Below are positions 35,459-46,867 of a stretch of DNA of 64,000 nt, piece after piece. The DNA comes from Ligula intestinalis (Eukaryota > Platyhelminthes > Cestoda > Diphyllobothriidea > Diphyllobothriidae), in the NCBI GenBank assembly GCA_036362985.1, contig JAYGXS010000005.1, positions 5,556,141 through 5,620,140 on the forward strand, read 5' to 3'. Both the position numbers and the translations under genes were made by a program. Positions within the stretch are counted from its first letter, which is position 1. Each line of letters opens with the position of its first letter. The notes under the pieces are model-generated. The model searched no databases and had not been told where the DNA came from. It worked only from the letters and a program-made list of their open reading frames with translations.

Positions 35459-35625
35459 ATACAAGTATAAGAATGAATGAGAAATTTCGCGATCCAGGTA
35501 TTTGCGTAGACGAGGAAGAAGGCGTGTCGAGCAACAGATCAATTGGTTTATTGTTCTGAGCTTTCGAACTCTTACCAATTGATCTGGTGCTCAACACGCC
35601 TTCTTCCTCGTCCATACAAGTATAA
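35459..35625. repeat. Foldback insertion with 39-bp arms and 12-bp flanking direct repeats
   Basis: Arms 35509-35547 (GACGAGGAAGAAGGCGTGTC...) and 35574-35612 are inverted copies with only two mismatches, around a 26-base loop containing GAGCTTTCGAACTC. ATACAAGTATAA occurs at 35459-35470 and again at 35614-35625, bracketing the insert like a target-site duplication. The arm sequence resembles the Penelope-like terminal at 22391, so it may be an inverted terminal fragment of such an element. Confidence 0.75.
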
Positions 35626-36736
35626 AGTTCTAAGATTGAATCCTATTTTTATCGCAGTATGATTACGTGATTGTTTAATCGGTAACCTATTTGCTGGGTC
35701 TGTGCCCAGCAACACCTGAATAATACGCGATCAGTGATCGCTTATTCATCCCTGCATACTCTTCTATTTTTAATTAGTAGCAGCGATTCTTGTTTACCGA
35801 CTCCATACCCAACGACGTGCGGCCCACATTGTAGGGTTGTTGTTCAGTTTCTAAACGATTTTTAGCAAGTCAACGTCCCCTCTCCGGGACCCGAAAATGC
35901 TCGAGTCCAACATGTTTAGGTTGGACTTTTCCACAACTCACTATTTCAATTGGTTCCCATGGCGACGACAGCAATGTGCACAGTACTTGCATAGCTGTGA
36001 TAGTACCCGATATAGTATGTCTCCGAATCTGTTAGCCAGCAGGTACCCTACTGGGAAACCCGAACCCCTCCCTCCCCGATAGTCAATTTAAAGACTTCTC
36101 GGGTGAACACTTCGGACCGATGGAGCAGCAGCTCAAGGTATCCCTGGTCGTTGGTGGTTTTTCACTATAGAACCCTGGCTTATTGGCAAAATTGTGTTAT
36201 TCGCTGGAAGTACCAGTTGGTGAACGTCTGTAGCCGCCTACACACTGATCTTTGCCTCACTGTATGATGGAAGGCATATCCATCATTCAGATACCACGTT
36301 TTGCAGTATTCTCACGATGGCGATCTATCGTCGTGGTCAGTCATTAGCGGGGGAGGGTCGCTACAGGTGCAAGCACTTGACTACCTCTTGTCACCCAAGA
36401 GCGTGAAACAGAACTGTTTATGGTGTGGTGCTGTATTACCTCTCTTCGTAGTAATAGCAAAGTAGAGCGACGTTGCCAAAATAATGAGGATTCCAGTTTT
36501 TAACTGATTGCTGTTTCTAAGCATCATCTCGATTCTGGAGTCTGTGTATCGGACAGAGTTAGTGACCGTATGACCGAGGGGCTGGTAAGGGTAAATCAGT
36601 CGGAATTGTGTTTTTTGGGGCTAGGCGAACGGTCTGCTAGAGCTCTAAATTGAGCTACAAGATACAACGGGACATGCATGTTACTTGACTAGATCGCTGA
36701 GCCCTTAGCTTTCGCGATCGCAAGCCAACAAAATCA

Positions 36737-36880
36737 ACGACCCCGTGGTGCAATGGTACAATGTTGAACTCAATGACCCAGGGTCCCGTGTTGGAATCCC
36801 GGATAGTCCACACGTGGGATTGGTTATGACTAGCTGAATGGAGTGACCATTCCCGTATCCATTGTCATTGTCAGTCCCAA
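36737..36880 (+). repeat. tRNA-derived SINE, subfamily shared with 54040
   Basis: CCCGTGGTGCAATGGTACAATGTTGAACTCAATGACCC (box A region, 36741 on) and GTGTTGGAATCCCGG (box B, decayed), followed by GGTTATGACTAGCTGAATGG. The head matches 54043-54110 closely, including GTTGAACTCAATGACC. It ends about 100 bp before receptor exon 4. Confidence 0.6.
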
Positions 36881-36978
36881 TTCATATATGCGTATGTTGT
36901 AGATCAGGTATATATACACTCGTTACAATGACGATCGTGATGTTATACGTGACTATTCCTTCCATTTTTTTTCAACAG

Positions 36979-37129
36979 GCTGGCCATGAAATTATCCAGC
37001 GGCAAACCCAACATCCTTTAACGCACACAAATGACACAGCACGGGCCGGTAGCACAAACCAGAGCCAAACGGGTCCTGCTAGTAGAGTAGGAAGTACTTA
37101 CAACGGTCCTCTGCTGTATGATTACGAAG
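36979..37129 (+). CDS. Receptor exon 4: Ser/Thr/Gln-rich insert in OpuAC-like module
   Basis: Encodes residues 166-215 plus one base. The acceptor TTTTTTTTCAACAG and the donor GTGAGT at 37130 are good matches to consensus, and phases 0 and 1 match the neighbouring exons. The peptide is low in hydrophobics and rich in Ser, Thr, Asn and Gln, with two sequons (NDT, NQS), then ends YNGPLLYDYE. I read it as a surface loop or linker inserted in the solute-binding fold. Evidence is splice signals and frame rather than motif, so confidence is lower than for its neighbours. Confidence 0.7.
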
Positions 37130-40046
37130 GTGAGTTGCTGTAACTCGCTTGTAATGACTCTTCTGCCGGCCCACGCACACACACTTTGACATTTACAAGG
37201 GTTTCTCACTAGACGCCACGTTTGATCCTAAAAGGTTACTCGGTTGTCAAAAGTACCCCATCCCTAGGTGATTACTTCTTGCTTCAGTTCCATCACTTGT
37301 TACTGCTTCTCCTGAACATCTTTCTCAATTTTTTCTTCGATCAAACAAATGTAGCCAGTGCAATGGCACTCCGCATTGAATAGAGTTCCGAGAATATAAG
37401 AATGATCACAGTGTCGTGTCAATCAGTAACTCAGCAGCTCTGTGCCTCTTACCCACGTACTCTTCCTGTAGTACATATATCCACCAGCATGTCAGTGACA
37501 AGGTACTGGTCGAGTTCAATGAACTCGCCTGAGGAGAGGCTTCCTGACAGCAAATCATCATTGAAGGGACTGGGTATTCAGGGCCTAGATTGGTCGCAGT
37601 ATGAACCAACAGGAAAAGTTAATTTATAATCTTTGATGGAAGATTTTAGCGCCGATAGTACACGTGTTAGCCCTCATCAGCGACCAGTCTACTTGGTATA
37701 TCAGTCTTCTCGCGCGGCTGGAGTAAGTCGAACGGCGAACCTTTTGCTGAAGCCCTGAATAGCTTAACAGTGGTCTTGTTAGAATACTCTACCTTTTTCG
37801 GTGTTTGTCGAAAAAATTTGAAGAATGCAACGAATCCACTTTTGTTAGCCCATCTGCTGGCGCGCGCACGCGTGTGTGTGTGTCAACTCGTGGTGCTCTT
37901 CGACCTTCAGGGGGAGGGATGGTCGTATACTTTGGGTGCGCGCTTGCACGCACACTGTAATGCGTAGCCGACGACAAAGGACGGAGACGGGTATCGGAAA
38001 CGAGCGACCAATACGACATTTAGTCCAAAAGGAGAAGTCAGTGACATGAGATGAGTGCCTTAAAGGTCCTAGATACAAACATAATCGAATGGGAGAACCT
38101 GATACAAAAATAAACTAAAAGAGGATACTGTCTTTGAAAAGAATGGCAGTTGAATCCTTGACTGGACGGAAACAGCCGTAGCGACGATGGAAGCGCGACG
38201 GGAGATCGGCCCAGGTCCTCAGTCAGTCTCGTTATTTATCCCTGCCCGTCAAGGTCGTCCAGGGAGCGGCCATTGTAGTATACAGTAGAACAAAGATAGT
38301 GTTCAATAATCTTAGTGATTATTATTTATTTATTATTAGTAAGTTAAATCTAAATATGATAATAGTTATGGACTTTAATGCTCAGTTCTATAAATGCGGG
38401 GAAGATTCGCGCGCGCGCCCCTGAAGGGGCGCGTTTCCAGAACATTCGGCGCGTCACTCACGTGCTTCTTCCTATCCCACGTGCCTCTACAACACATACG
38501 CGTCGTAGTGAATGCCGCCGCCGCCGCCGCAACGGCATTCTGACATGATGGCGACTACATGAACCACCACCACGACGACGACGACTACTGCTACTTCCTT
38601 CCGTGTGATTTTTCACTGAACCAGAAAGCTCAGAGCGGCAGGCGAGAGGGAGACACAACCTCGAAAGAACAATTTGGTCGGTCGTTTTTGTAAGCTGCCT
38701 GTGCCCGCCCCCCTGCAGACGCCTAATCTGGTGGGCCGGGCCAGATCGGACGTAGGCAGCGGGGGAGACTTGTTAACTGCAACTAGTAGGCGCAGTTCGT
38801 GTTGGTCACAGCACGCAGACGGCCGAAGCAGTAGTAGTAGTAGTAATAGTATGTATACTGCTCTCGTCAGGTGGGCGGTTTGTCTGTAATTTTTCCCTGA
38901 GGGCAGCGACGGCAGCATCATGTGATTGTTGCCTGTTTACTTCCTGCCTGCCTGCCTGGTACAGGAATTCGCTCCTACAACACATTGGGGAAGCCTTCTT
39001 CAGAGATTGTGCGCCTATAAATAGCCTAGGAGAGGGCGAGAGAAAGACTAGGCGAGGATGCACGCTAATGTGGCGGAGCGCGCATGCAAGCAAGGAACGC
39101 AATATTAATGGTCAGGTGGAGTGGGCCGTTGGCCTTTTCTGTTTATGTCTACAATTAGCCGTCAGCATGGCTGCCTGTTTCGTTTGGCGGCCATGTTTCC
39201 TATGCAGAGTAAAGTAGAAGCACTGGTATTTCATTTATCGCGCTATTGTTTTTTTGGTTGTTGCTGAAAAGGCCTTCTTCTTTGGCGAGAAGAGGCGCAC
39301 AAGTATCTTTATTTTTAGAAGTCCGGACTTCCCTACAATAATTCCCAACGGTTAGATATGCGTACTTTCATTGAAAATTATGCAACCTTAATAGCTGATG
39401 AACCTATAAACAGACATAAGTACGGCATTTCCTTAGGGCTAAATTGTTTGAAAGAACTCTGGCGAAAGTACACTGTTATATATAGAAATTGGTCCAAGAT
39501 CTTGCTAATCTGAGATCATTCAGGCGTGAAGTTGGGTCTGGCCGGCTGACGACAGCCAGTATGGTAGGTTTTCTATCTCATAAAATGTCCACCGAAATTC
39601 TAAAAGATGCATCGGATTGGAAAACTCACTTAAGTGGATTTGTAATATCCACTTATCGTGCAGCCTAATTGCAAGATATTTCAGCCACGTCAAAATGCCG
39701 GCTTCTTAACGGTCCCTATTTCCAGTCGTCTGGAAAAAGCATTCCCTGTAAAAATGAGTGCCTAAATAGCACGTTTTTTCTCTCATTGGTACTAGATGCC
39801 TTTTCGAATGCAACTGTATTTGTACAAAACACCTATTAAAAGATTACATCTCGTATTCATTTCGTGTCGGCTTACGTCTTCTTCCAGTTTTATACATGAA
39901 GAAAGGGTATCTTTCGGTTATAATTGCTCTTATGAGATGCTTTTAGACCGTAGAAGGTCCGTCCATAAAGCAGCCTGTCTAACCAATTATTCGTCCTCCT
40001 TATACTGTATGCGACATATAAAACTTCTATTCACCTCTTCCTAATG

Positions 40047-40458
40047 CAGTAGTCGCCGGTTATTAAGCCCACGGTTAATAGGCCCAGCCGCGTATTAAGC
40101 CCAAATCAGCTTGGGGCGGAATTTTACATAGCAAAATCAGCCGGCTAATAAGCCCAGTCGCCGGCTACAAAGGCCAGTTTGCCAACAGGATGGAGTGAAC
40201 TTCTCATCTCTCTGCGTGTGCAACTGGTTACGTGTCGCAAATAATTTTTTGTTTTTGTTATTACGTAAAATACAGACAAACAGCATTCTGTTCTTGTACA
40301 TAACCAAGCTCTCCACATAATACAGTACGTATGTATTGTGTAGTGCCTATACTGTGTTTGCTAATCAAGAACTAGGACACTCCGGTTAGTGCGCCCCGCC
40401 GCTTATTAAGACCAATTTGGTCTAGGCCCGAGGTGGGCTTAATAGCCGGTGACTACTG
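40047..40458 (+). mobile_element. Pogo-like MITE, copy 1
   Basis: TIRs CAGTAGTCGCCGGTTATTAA (left) and ...TTAATAGCCGGTGACTACTG (right). Internal AAGCCCA/GGGCTTA words and the inner segment CAGACAAACAGCATTCTG are shared, inverted, with the copy at 50685. No coding capacity. Flanking TA is not preserved here. The 'CAGTAGTC' end and TA targets of the sibling copies recall pogo/Tigger-type elements. Confidence 0.8.
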
Positions 40459-40639
40459 TTATGTTCGATTTAACCTAGGTGGGGTGTATAGTGCATGCAG
40501 TTTGAAAACTACTAAATGCAAATGCACCAGCAGTCCCGTAGAAAATTATGCAGGCATTGCGAACGTTTATAAAACTGAAAGATACTCTTTCTTCAAACAT
40601 ACTTGGCAGAATACGTTATTTCATGCCAAATGAGTACAA

Positions 40640-41050
40640 GACAAGTTATGTTTATGCACATTCTCGTTAAAATATCCAGTGGAGCCTCGGGTGGCGAGGT
40701 TCCACTCATTCAACCGGTTGCTAGTGCGTCTGTATGTGTGCCTGTGTCCGCCGTTGAGTCTTGTTCTCAGGGCTGGCTGGCTGTCTAGTAGCCTTTGTTG
40801 GATCAGGAGCCCCGCTGGATCGGCCCCAATCCCGGCGATGAGGAGGGGAATTCGCAGCAGCGTGGTCGGGAGGGGCTGCTCCGTCGTCAAAAACAGCAAT
40901 GTAGAGGAGGGAAGATAGATCCTTCGTAGGGAGGTTTGGTGTAAGAGGCCTTGGCCGCCGTGAGGGCGGGTGGGAACGCGGTCAAAGACGCGTCTCCTAT
41001 TGTTCACTGGTTCTCAGGGCGTGTGTCCTGGTAGCTTACAGCCAATCAGC
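40640..41050 (-). repeat. Possible end fragment of the Jockey-type element
   Basis: 40783-40825 (AGTAGCCTTTGTTGGATCAGGAGCCCCGC) matches the 3' end at 60405-60440 and the start of 41510-41540. The surrounding GC-rich sequence has no readable RT motif. Confidence 0.4.
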
Positions 41051-41418
41051 CTGCTGCATCAGCCAGTCTGATGCGCTTGAAGCTCGCACGGTGTGCCAAA
41101 AGCCGTAGATTGGAAGTTTGCCAACTGACGAAATGGCTCGGACACCGCAGTCAGCCCAGTGTGTTTCGTAGAGGGGATAGGCTTACTGTGGGCTGAGAGT
41201 CAGGCTCAATGGCTCCTTCTTAATACTGCCTTTATGACGCTTCTGCACACGCGGGAGTCTTACCAGCAAGGTGGTGTTGTTGTGGCGTGTGTTGGAGTGT
41301 GTTTATCTCACACCGCCCGCGCCCTCTACCATCTCCGGTCTTCTCGACTTTTTTCTTTACACCGGTTTCATGTGTGAAAGTGGTCACAGAGAGTTGGGTA
41401 GATCTGGCGAGTCTAATT

Positions 41419-42010
41419 TCATAATAATCCAGCTGTAGTCACCGCGTCTGTCTTCAGTTTGCTGAAGCTCGTGGTCGACATCGTGTCTGTGTGTGTGTGT
41501 GTATCGTAGCCCATAGGTGGATCAGGATTCCCCGCCGGAATCCAAACTGGGGATTGTAGGGAGACGGCGAAAAGCCGAAACCTCGACTGGCTTGAGCCAA
41601 AGGTCCGCGGGAGTGAGTTGGGTGCCTGGCCGGGAATTGCAGGCGAACAGATGCTGATAGTCATTCGGAGAAGCGTCCCACTCGGGTTCGGACGGGTGAG
41701 CCGATGTTGGTACTGGCGTAGGACTATTGAGTAGCTCTTGTGCAGTTGAGCCAGAGTACAGCGAGTGACCTTCGGGAGATGTTATTCTGAGGCCGCAATC
41801 GGAGGTTGGTAGCCATCCAAAAGGACCGGGGGACGGTAACCTCGTTTCTCCTCAACAACGGCTCTCTGGTGGAGACGCTGGGAACCTGTCTTGGTGGCAG
41901 AGCTATCAACGGGTAAATCCGAGAGAGACGTGACAACAGCTTCCTTGTGGAGAGCTCGAATAGACGGCCGAACGTTGTGGCTGGAACCAAGAGCGTGTCT
42001 GGTGGACATC
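41419..42010 (-). pseudogene. Jockey-type RT 3' end, degenerate copy of the 60.4-kb element
   Basis: Nucleotide similarity to 60410-60850 is obvious (e.g. CCGCCGGAATCCAAACTG, GAGTGAGTTGGGTGCCTGG, GGCTTGAGCCAAAGGTC). The minus strand reads HALGSSHNVRPSIRALHKEA, SLSDLPVDSSATKTGSQRLH and FWMATNLRLRPQN in broken frames. A (TG)n tract lies at 41483-41500. Confidence 0.75.
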
Positions 42011-42691
42011 GTCGAAACCGGTGGTCGAACTATCCTCCGCCGTTGAGTTTCACTCCCGCAGCATGGGTCCTCGGTCGCTTACAGCCAATCAGTGAACTGA
42101 TTCAACTTTATCGGCTACGGGCGAGCGTTTCACACGACGAGCTAGCTCCGTGCCGGAACGAATTAAGCCAGGCTCCACCATTTTTGAATTTATAAGGGCA
42201 CCAAAAGTAAAACTAGGGAGAAATGCATGATACTGAAGTAGTCATTTTTACGCAGTATGCTTTTTAAGGGCTCCACCCAAAGCCAGCATCCTAACGTGGC
42301 TGGAATATCGTGGGATTAGACCACTTGACGTAATTGTTTTTGAATCGAAAACACATGTCGAAATTGGGGGAGTTGACATTTCATGAGATAGGAAGTCTAC
42401 TGTGGGCTGTGTAGCACTTCCGATATGACTGCCCCAGCAAGAGGTCTTATTAGCCAACGCAGAATTCACCAGATAACTACCAAGTTCATTAAATTAATTG
42501 GCCTTTTTGCCAAGCTTGAATAATTCAAGCCTCTGTTAATTGAGCCTGGTAGTCATCTAGCAGATTGTAGATTGATTGCTTATAAAACCCTGTTTGGGTA
42601 ATCAGCTTAGTGTATCAAAATTTATGGACACGTCGCAGTGAGCTTAGCGGGTCACTCCACTCTAGTGTGATTAAACTTACGGTTCCTGATA

Positions 42692-42790
42692 GGGCCTCGT
42701 AGCTTAGTTAGCTAGGTCGGTGGCTGTACTCGAACGCTACCCTTCCTACCGTGGGTTTGAATCCCATCGTGTCTCAACTGACTTGCTCCA
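42692..42790 (+). repeat. tRNA-derived SINE head
   Basis: GCCTCGTAGCTTAGTTAGCTAGGTCGGTGG (box A region) and GTGGGTTTGAATCCCATCG (box B) at about 42751-42769. Spacing (about 50 bases) fits a tRNA-like head; the sequence downstream does not close an acceptor stem. Confidence 0.55.
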
Positions 42791-43083
42791 CCGTAGCAAA
42801 AAACCACCTAACGGTGGTACCAAATGCAGCCTATTACTTTCTTGCGTATAAGCCGAAAGTCTTCTTCCGTTAATTTACTGTGTCTACTGTGCCTTTGATT
42901 TACAAGGCGTACTGGACATGTCAATAAACACTACACTGTCCCTGTTTGACTATCGTAAAACCCGGTTACTCTCAGCATAGGGCACAGCTCAAGTATGCCT
43001 CCTCGGAAGTTTTTTGTCTCCGTTTTTTATTAAAAAAACGACTCATTTTTGAAGCCCAACGCGGCTTGCTAGTGTTAACATGA

Positions 43084-43339
43084 CTAAGACACGGGAACGA
43101 GAACCGCACACAGTGCGCCAAATTCCAGCCAAATTATGTTTATGATCAAGGCAGTGGTTATGGTTAAGGTCAGATTTTGGGTTAGAGTCAGGATTATGGC
43201 AAGGCTTGAGGTTTGCTTCGCGTAGGGTTTAGGGTAGGGCTAGGGTTAAGACACAGGAATATTTACCCCTCGTGAAGTTTATCGCAAGGCCACCCCATTT
43301 TAAGCAGGTGGGATCTTCCCATTCGCGTGTCCTGTTTAG
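43084..43339. mobile_element. MITE with internal telomere-like GGTTAGGG tract, copy 1
   Basis: Ends CTAAGACACGGGAACGA and CATTCGCGTGTCCTGTTTAG are inverted relatives. The interior has irregular GGTTA/AGGGTT repeats (43150-43245: TAGGGTTTAGGGTAGGGCTA among others), then GAAGTTTATCGCAAGGCCAC. Copy 2 at 44819 shares the order of all these blocks. Confidence 0.65.
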
Positions 43340-44309
43340 GCGATCATATAAGGTCATCTTTACCGAATTTATCATAGTGAACAGTCAGATATCGGACGGT
43401 TGTTGACATAAAGCATATGAAAACTGCCATTGGCCGGCTGATGAGCATAAACATCACATAAATCTGTATTATTGTCATTTACGTTTAAAGAGACTACTAC
43501 TGACGCTAGAGTATGGAAATCAGCTTATCGTCAAAGGCACAAAAAGAAGAAAACCGCTTTTGAACATTTTAAAAGGAAACGGATCATTGATGAAATATCC
43601 TACAGGGCTAGTTTAAGCTTAAATTCCGCAAAATTTACATTAAAGCATGTTTTGTTAGGAGATCAATTGGGTTCCAAAATGAGATTAAACCATTCATGCG
43701 TAAATTTTTTTCAATACGCTAGGCCATACAATACAGTATAATGCACTAGTTGTCAGACCCTATAGTGCGTATTAACGTAGAAATGAAGCTAAGGTTGTGG
43801 TAATCTTATACTGTAAAGTACTTTATTCTAGTCGTGTCTTAAAATACCTTATTGTAAATAAAGAAGATGGTAGCATGGTGTTCAGTGTCTCAGAAAAGAC
43901 GCGGTTAGGCACACTGCAGTGGCCATTATATACGGCATCTTACTGTGTGCACTTTTTAGTACATTACTGTGTATGCTTACTTTTACCCGTACAAGTTTAA
44001 AAGGTACTGTAAATTATAGCGCCAATTATTGCATGGAGTTCAAATGTATTGAGAGCATATTAAGTGATTAGCATATTGAAGTAGGCATTTCTGTGCTCTT
44101 GTTAGTTGTCCGTCTGAGGTTTGCGGGGGTCTAAAAATGCAATCCAAGTGAATTTTGGGATCCAGGTACTGTGGCGCAGTTTCTTTACTCATAACTTCGC
44201 AACTCGGGAGGTGCAGTTTGCAGTTATTTATGAAAATTCCTGGTACATACCAAAAAAAGTAATTGCTCATATATTTGCATAGTTACTTTTTTAAGCCTTA
44301 GACTACATT

Positions 44310-44575
44310 GTCAGACTCTGGCTCAGTGATTAGGGTGTTAGACTTCTGATCAGCAAATCTCGGGTGGTGCACCATCTGGGGTTGGGTATGACTGGCTGAT
44401 GACGGCAAATGAGCCAGAAACGTCCAGTCTAGTCTTCCTTATCTTTGTTGGCAATGTGCATCTGCCTAAACTTCTAGCCACTGTGCGGCTGCTGGCGGGG
44501 CTTGTGAGTGTGAGCCCCGCGGTAGAACGGGACAGGTGAGTTCCGTTAGCGATCGGCAGGCGTGAATCAACGAAT
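44310..44575 (+). repeat. tRNA-derived SINE with tail module
   Basis: CTCTGGCTCAGTGATTAGGGTGTTAGACTTC (box A) near 44318; decayed box B; then GTATGACTGGCTGATGACGG. Downstream GCTGCTGGCGGGGC and GTTCCGTTAGCGATCGGCAG recur at 48976-49060 and, in part, at 3600-3625. Confidence 0.55.
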
Positions 44576-44818
44576 TACTTCTGATCTCTGACAGCTGCAT
44601 TTACGGGGAGAGGAACGGGAGGGATGCGGCTGTTCGTAGACAGCTGACTCCCGTGGGAAGCAAAGCTAGCAACTAAAGGCTGTAAAAGGAGAGCTAGGGT
44701 GGAAATACAGCTAACCCGCCGGCCAGACATGGGAGCAAGACTCCCGCGCGCTATTCCGGGGGCTTTGGCTCAATATCTGAGCGATTGGGATTAGGGTAAG
44801 GATCAGTTGTATGACTGT

Positions 44819-45134
44819 CTAAACAGGACATGGGAATAGGAATGCACCGCACCCACAAAACATGTGGTTTGGCGCCAAATTCCGGGGAAATTAGGTTTTG
44901 GATTAAGATGCAAGTTCAATTTACGTTTTGAGTTAAGGCCGGGGCTATGTTAGGGGTTGAGGTTTGGGATCGTGGTAACTGTAGGGTTGGCATTTAGGGT
45001 ACAGTTTAATTTTATGTTGGGGTTATTGATAGCCTTAGGGTTAAGGCACTGGGATATTTACTCTTACTGAAATTTATCACAAGGCCACGTATTTAAGTGG
45101 ACGGCGCGTTTCTATTCCCGCTTTTGCTGTTTAG
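44819..45134. mobile_element. MITE with internal telomere-like GGTTAGGG tract, copy 2
   Basis: Ends CTAAACAGGACATGGGAAT and ATTCCCGCTTTTGCTGTTTAG form about 20-bp imperfect TIRs. Between them: GGCGCCAAATTCCGGGGAAATTAGG, a long run of GTTAGGG/GGTTGAGG-like words, then GAAATTTATCACAAGGCCAC as in copy 1. The tract is too irregular to be functional telomere. Confidence 0.65.
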
Positions 45135-45789
45135 GCGACCATACAATGTCATCCTTACCATCTTTTCCGATGAACCATTGAAAATGTGGCGTGTTCGTAA
45201 ATGGAGGAATGTTTCTGAGAAAGTTTAGCGCCCTTGCGCTTCTCCAGCTGTTGCTGTTTACAGCGAACGGCAAGATTCTTCGATCAGTTTTTTTGAGACT
45301 CTTTGTAACCGTCGTTTAATTCAAGGCCCTGCTGTATGATGACAAGTGCTTTGAAGTGATACCCTGCGGCTCATGCCGTAGCTAAAAATACAATGCACAA
45401 AGACCTTCTACGAAGCACTTAAAGATTAAATTGACAGAAACGGTCCTAGTCATTTTGCGGTAACTTGAGAAGCATTTTGCAATTAAGGCGTGGTTAAAAC
45501 AAGGGCATTGTTACTGTTATTCACTACAGTATACTACACAAAGATTTACAATGCCAAAATGTTGAAGCTAGCCGATATTCGTAAGTTCTCCAGCAGATTT
45601 CTGCTGACTGATAAGTCCGTTTCAATGTGTCGTAGGCTTTTTCTTTATCGGTAAACTGTGTCTATTCGAGGACTCGGGTGTGGCCAGCGCAGGCAATGTT
45701 GTCAATTGGGAAGAGACCCGTTAATGTTGTCAATGTACATAAATTTTGATGTTTATTCCATGCTGCACTGCCGTTTTCGTCGATGGAAG

Positions 45790-46035
45790 CAGTATTTGTG
45801 CCCAGAGCACTACAATCATCGGGCTCACTCCCGGACAGAAGGCACTTTTGTCAGTAATTTATTGTGCACAAAATTCCCAGGCAGCAGTGGCCACTGGCAA
45901 AGCCAACGCTTGTGTTAGCTGCGCCCAGTCCTGCCTGAGAAGGGGTGAGACAGCGTTGGCAGTTGCTTCTAGGTTTTCTACATTCGGTGTCAGAAACGGA
46001 TTTCACGTATACTGTTTGCTTAATATGGGCTGAGA
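45790..46035 (+). pseudogene. Possible Wnt-like gene fragment (frameshifted)
   Basis: 45800-45935 reads SICAQSTTIIGLTPGQKAL, then AAVATGKANACVSCAQSCLR. A frameshift near 45945 then gives VRQRWQLLLGFLHSVSETDF, TYTV. The order recalls the N-terminal Wnt plan: 'C-x-x-IPGLTPGQ-x-x-LC', 'A-x-G-x-x-x-x-x-x-CA-x-x-FR-x-x-RWNC', 'G-x-x-x-x-x-x-S-x-E-x-x-F-x-Y-A'. The RWNC Cys is lost. Similarity is by eye only. It would be an exon-sized pseudogene fragment in receptor intron 4. Confidence 0.35.
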
Positions 46036-46686
46036 GGTTCTATTAGCAACGGTCAACATAGCCTCTCGATCCTTGGCTGTTGACTGTCGTACGGCCACCG
46101 GCATGGGGAACTCTACACTCTCACCCCAAAAGCCGAAACGACAGTGTCGCGCTGCGCACCACTCGCACGTGACTACGCCGGATGTCGGCCGACAAGGCTT
46201 CCACTTAACGTGGCCTTTATGGCTCTTCCACTCAGTTGGGGTCCGAATCAGGCGTGGCGGCACGCTTAGGGGCGGCTCCAGTCGCACTAGTCACTTGCGC
46301 GCTCTCCCGCCTCCGTTCTTATCGACTCTCTCTTTCTCTTGACACCGGACACGGATGGGGAAGGGAGAGGAAGTGCAGTAGATGCAACGCAAGTCTACTA
46401 CCACTTAAAACCAATCCGCACGTAAGTCACTGCGTTGGCATTCGGCCTTCTAGAGTACGTAGTGGGGCTCGTCGCTATCGACGGTCGAACCGTCCTATAC
46501 CATACGCCTGAGTGTACTAGTGCATCAAAAATCAGCGGAGAAAGTAAATGTTTTCTTTCGAGAGCGATTTTTACAGGCCGCCGTAATGATGCGTATTCAT
46601 TAGCCGCTATGCAGGCTTGACAAAAATGCCAACAGATTATGCGTAAGAAGAAGAATCGATCGCTGTGACAATATGTTTATTCGCTT

Positions 46687-46720
46687 GACGTTTCGATATC
46701 CGTCACGGATTCGTCATCAG
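46687..46720 (-). ncRNA. Hammerhead-ribozyme-like core (Penelope-associated)
   Basis: On the minus strand: CTGATGA (46714-46720), a stem-loop ATCCG-TGA-CGGAT closed by further pairs, then GAAAC (46690-46694). This is the CUGAUGA-stem II-GAAA order of a hammerhead core. Stem II has one bulge; the cleavage site and stem III were not resolved. Confidence 0.4.
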
Positions 46721-46767
46721 AGACATGAGTAGCAGAAACAGGTTATCCGTAATTTAAGCAAACCCCC

Positions 46768-46867
46768 NNNNNNNNNNNNNNNNNNNNNNNNNNNNNNNNN
46801 NNNNNNNNNNNNNNNNNNNNNNNNNNNNNNNNNNNNNNNNNNNNNNNNNNNNNNNNNNNNNNNNNNN
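46768..46867. other. Assembly gap (100 N)
   Basis: Exactly 100 undetermined bases, the usual placeholder for a scaffold gap of unknown length. The sequence to the left is the Penelope-like terminal motif, so the gap probably spans a repeat. The length of intron 4 is therefore uncertain. Confidence 0.95.

Larger units (their letters stand above)
34627..36978 (+). other. Intron 3 (2.35 kb)
   Basis: Donor GTGAGT, acceptor TTCAACAG. Holds the 35.5-kb foldback insertion and a SINE at 36737. The rest (34640-35450, 35630-36730) shows no recognised feature apart from pyrimidine-rich runs near 34860-34920. Confidence 0.7.

Noticed and set aside
37402..37629. Extra receptor exon in intron 4
   Set aside because: Exons 4 and 5 already join in matching phase 1, and no acceptor/donor pair around this stretch preserves the frame convincingly.
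38500..38850. Triplet-repeat coding exon
   Set aside because: The GCC, GAC and AGT tracts are microsatellites with no flanking splice sites or domain; open frames arise from the repeats.
43140..45060. True telomere or subtelomere
   Set aside because: The GGTTAGGG-like words are irregular, embedded between inverted ends, and lie inside an intron of a gene that continues on both sides.
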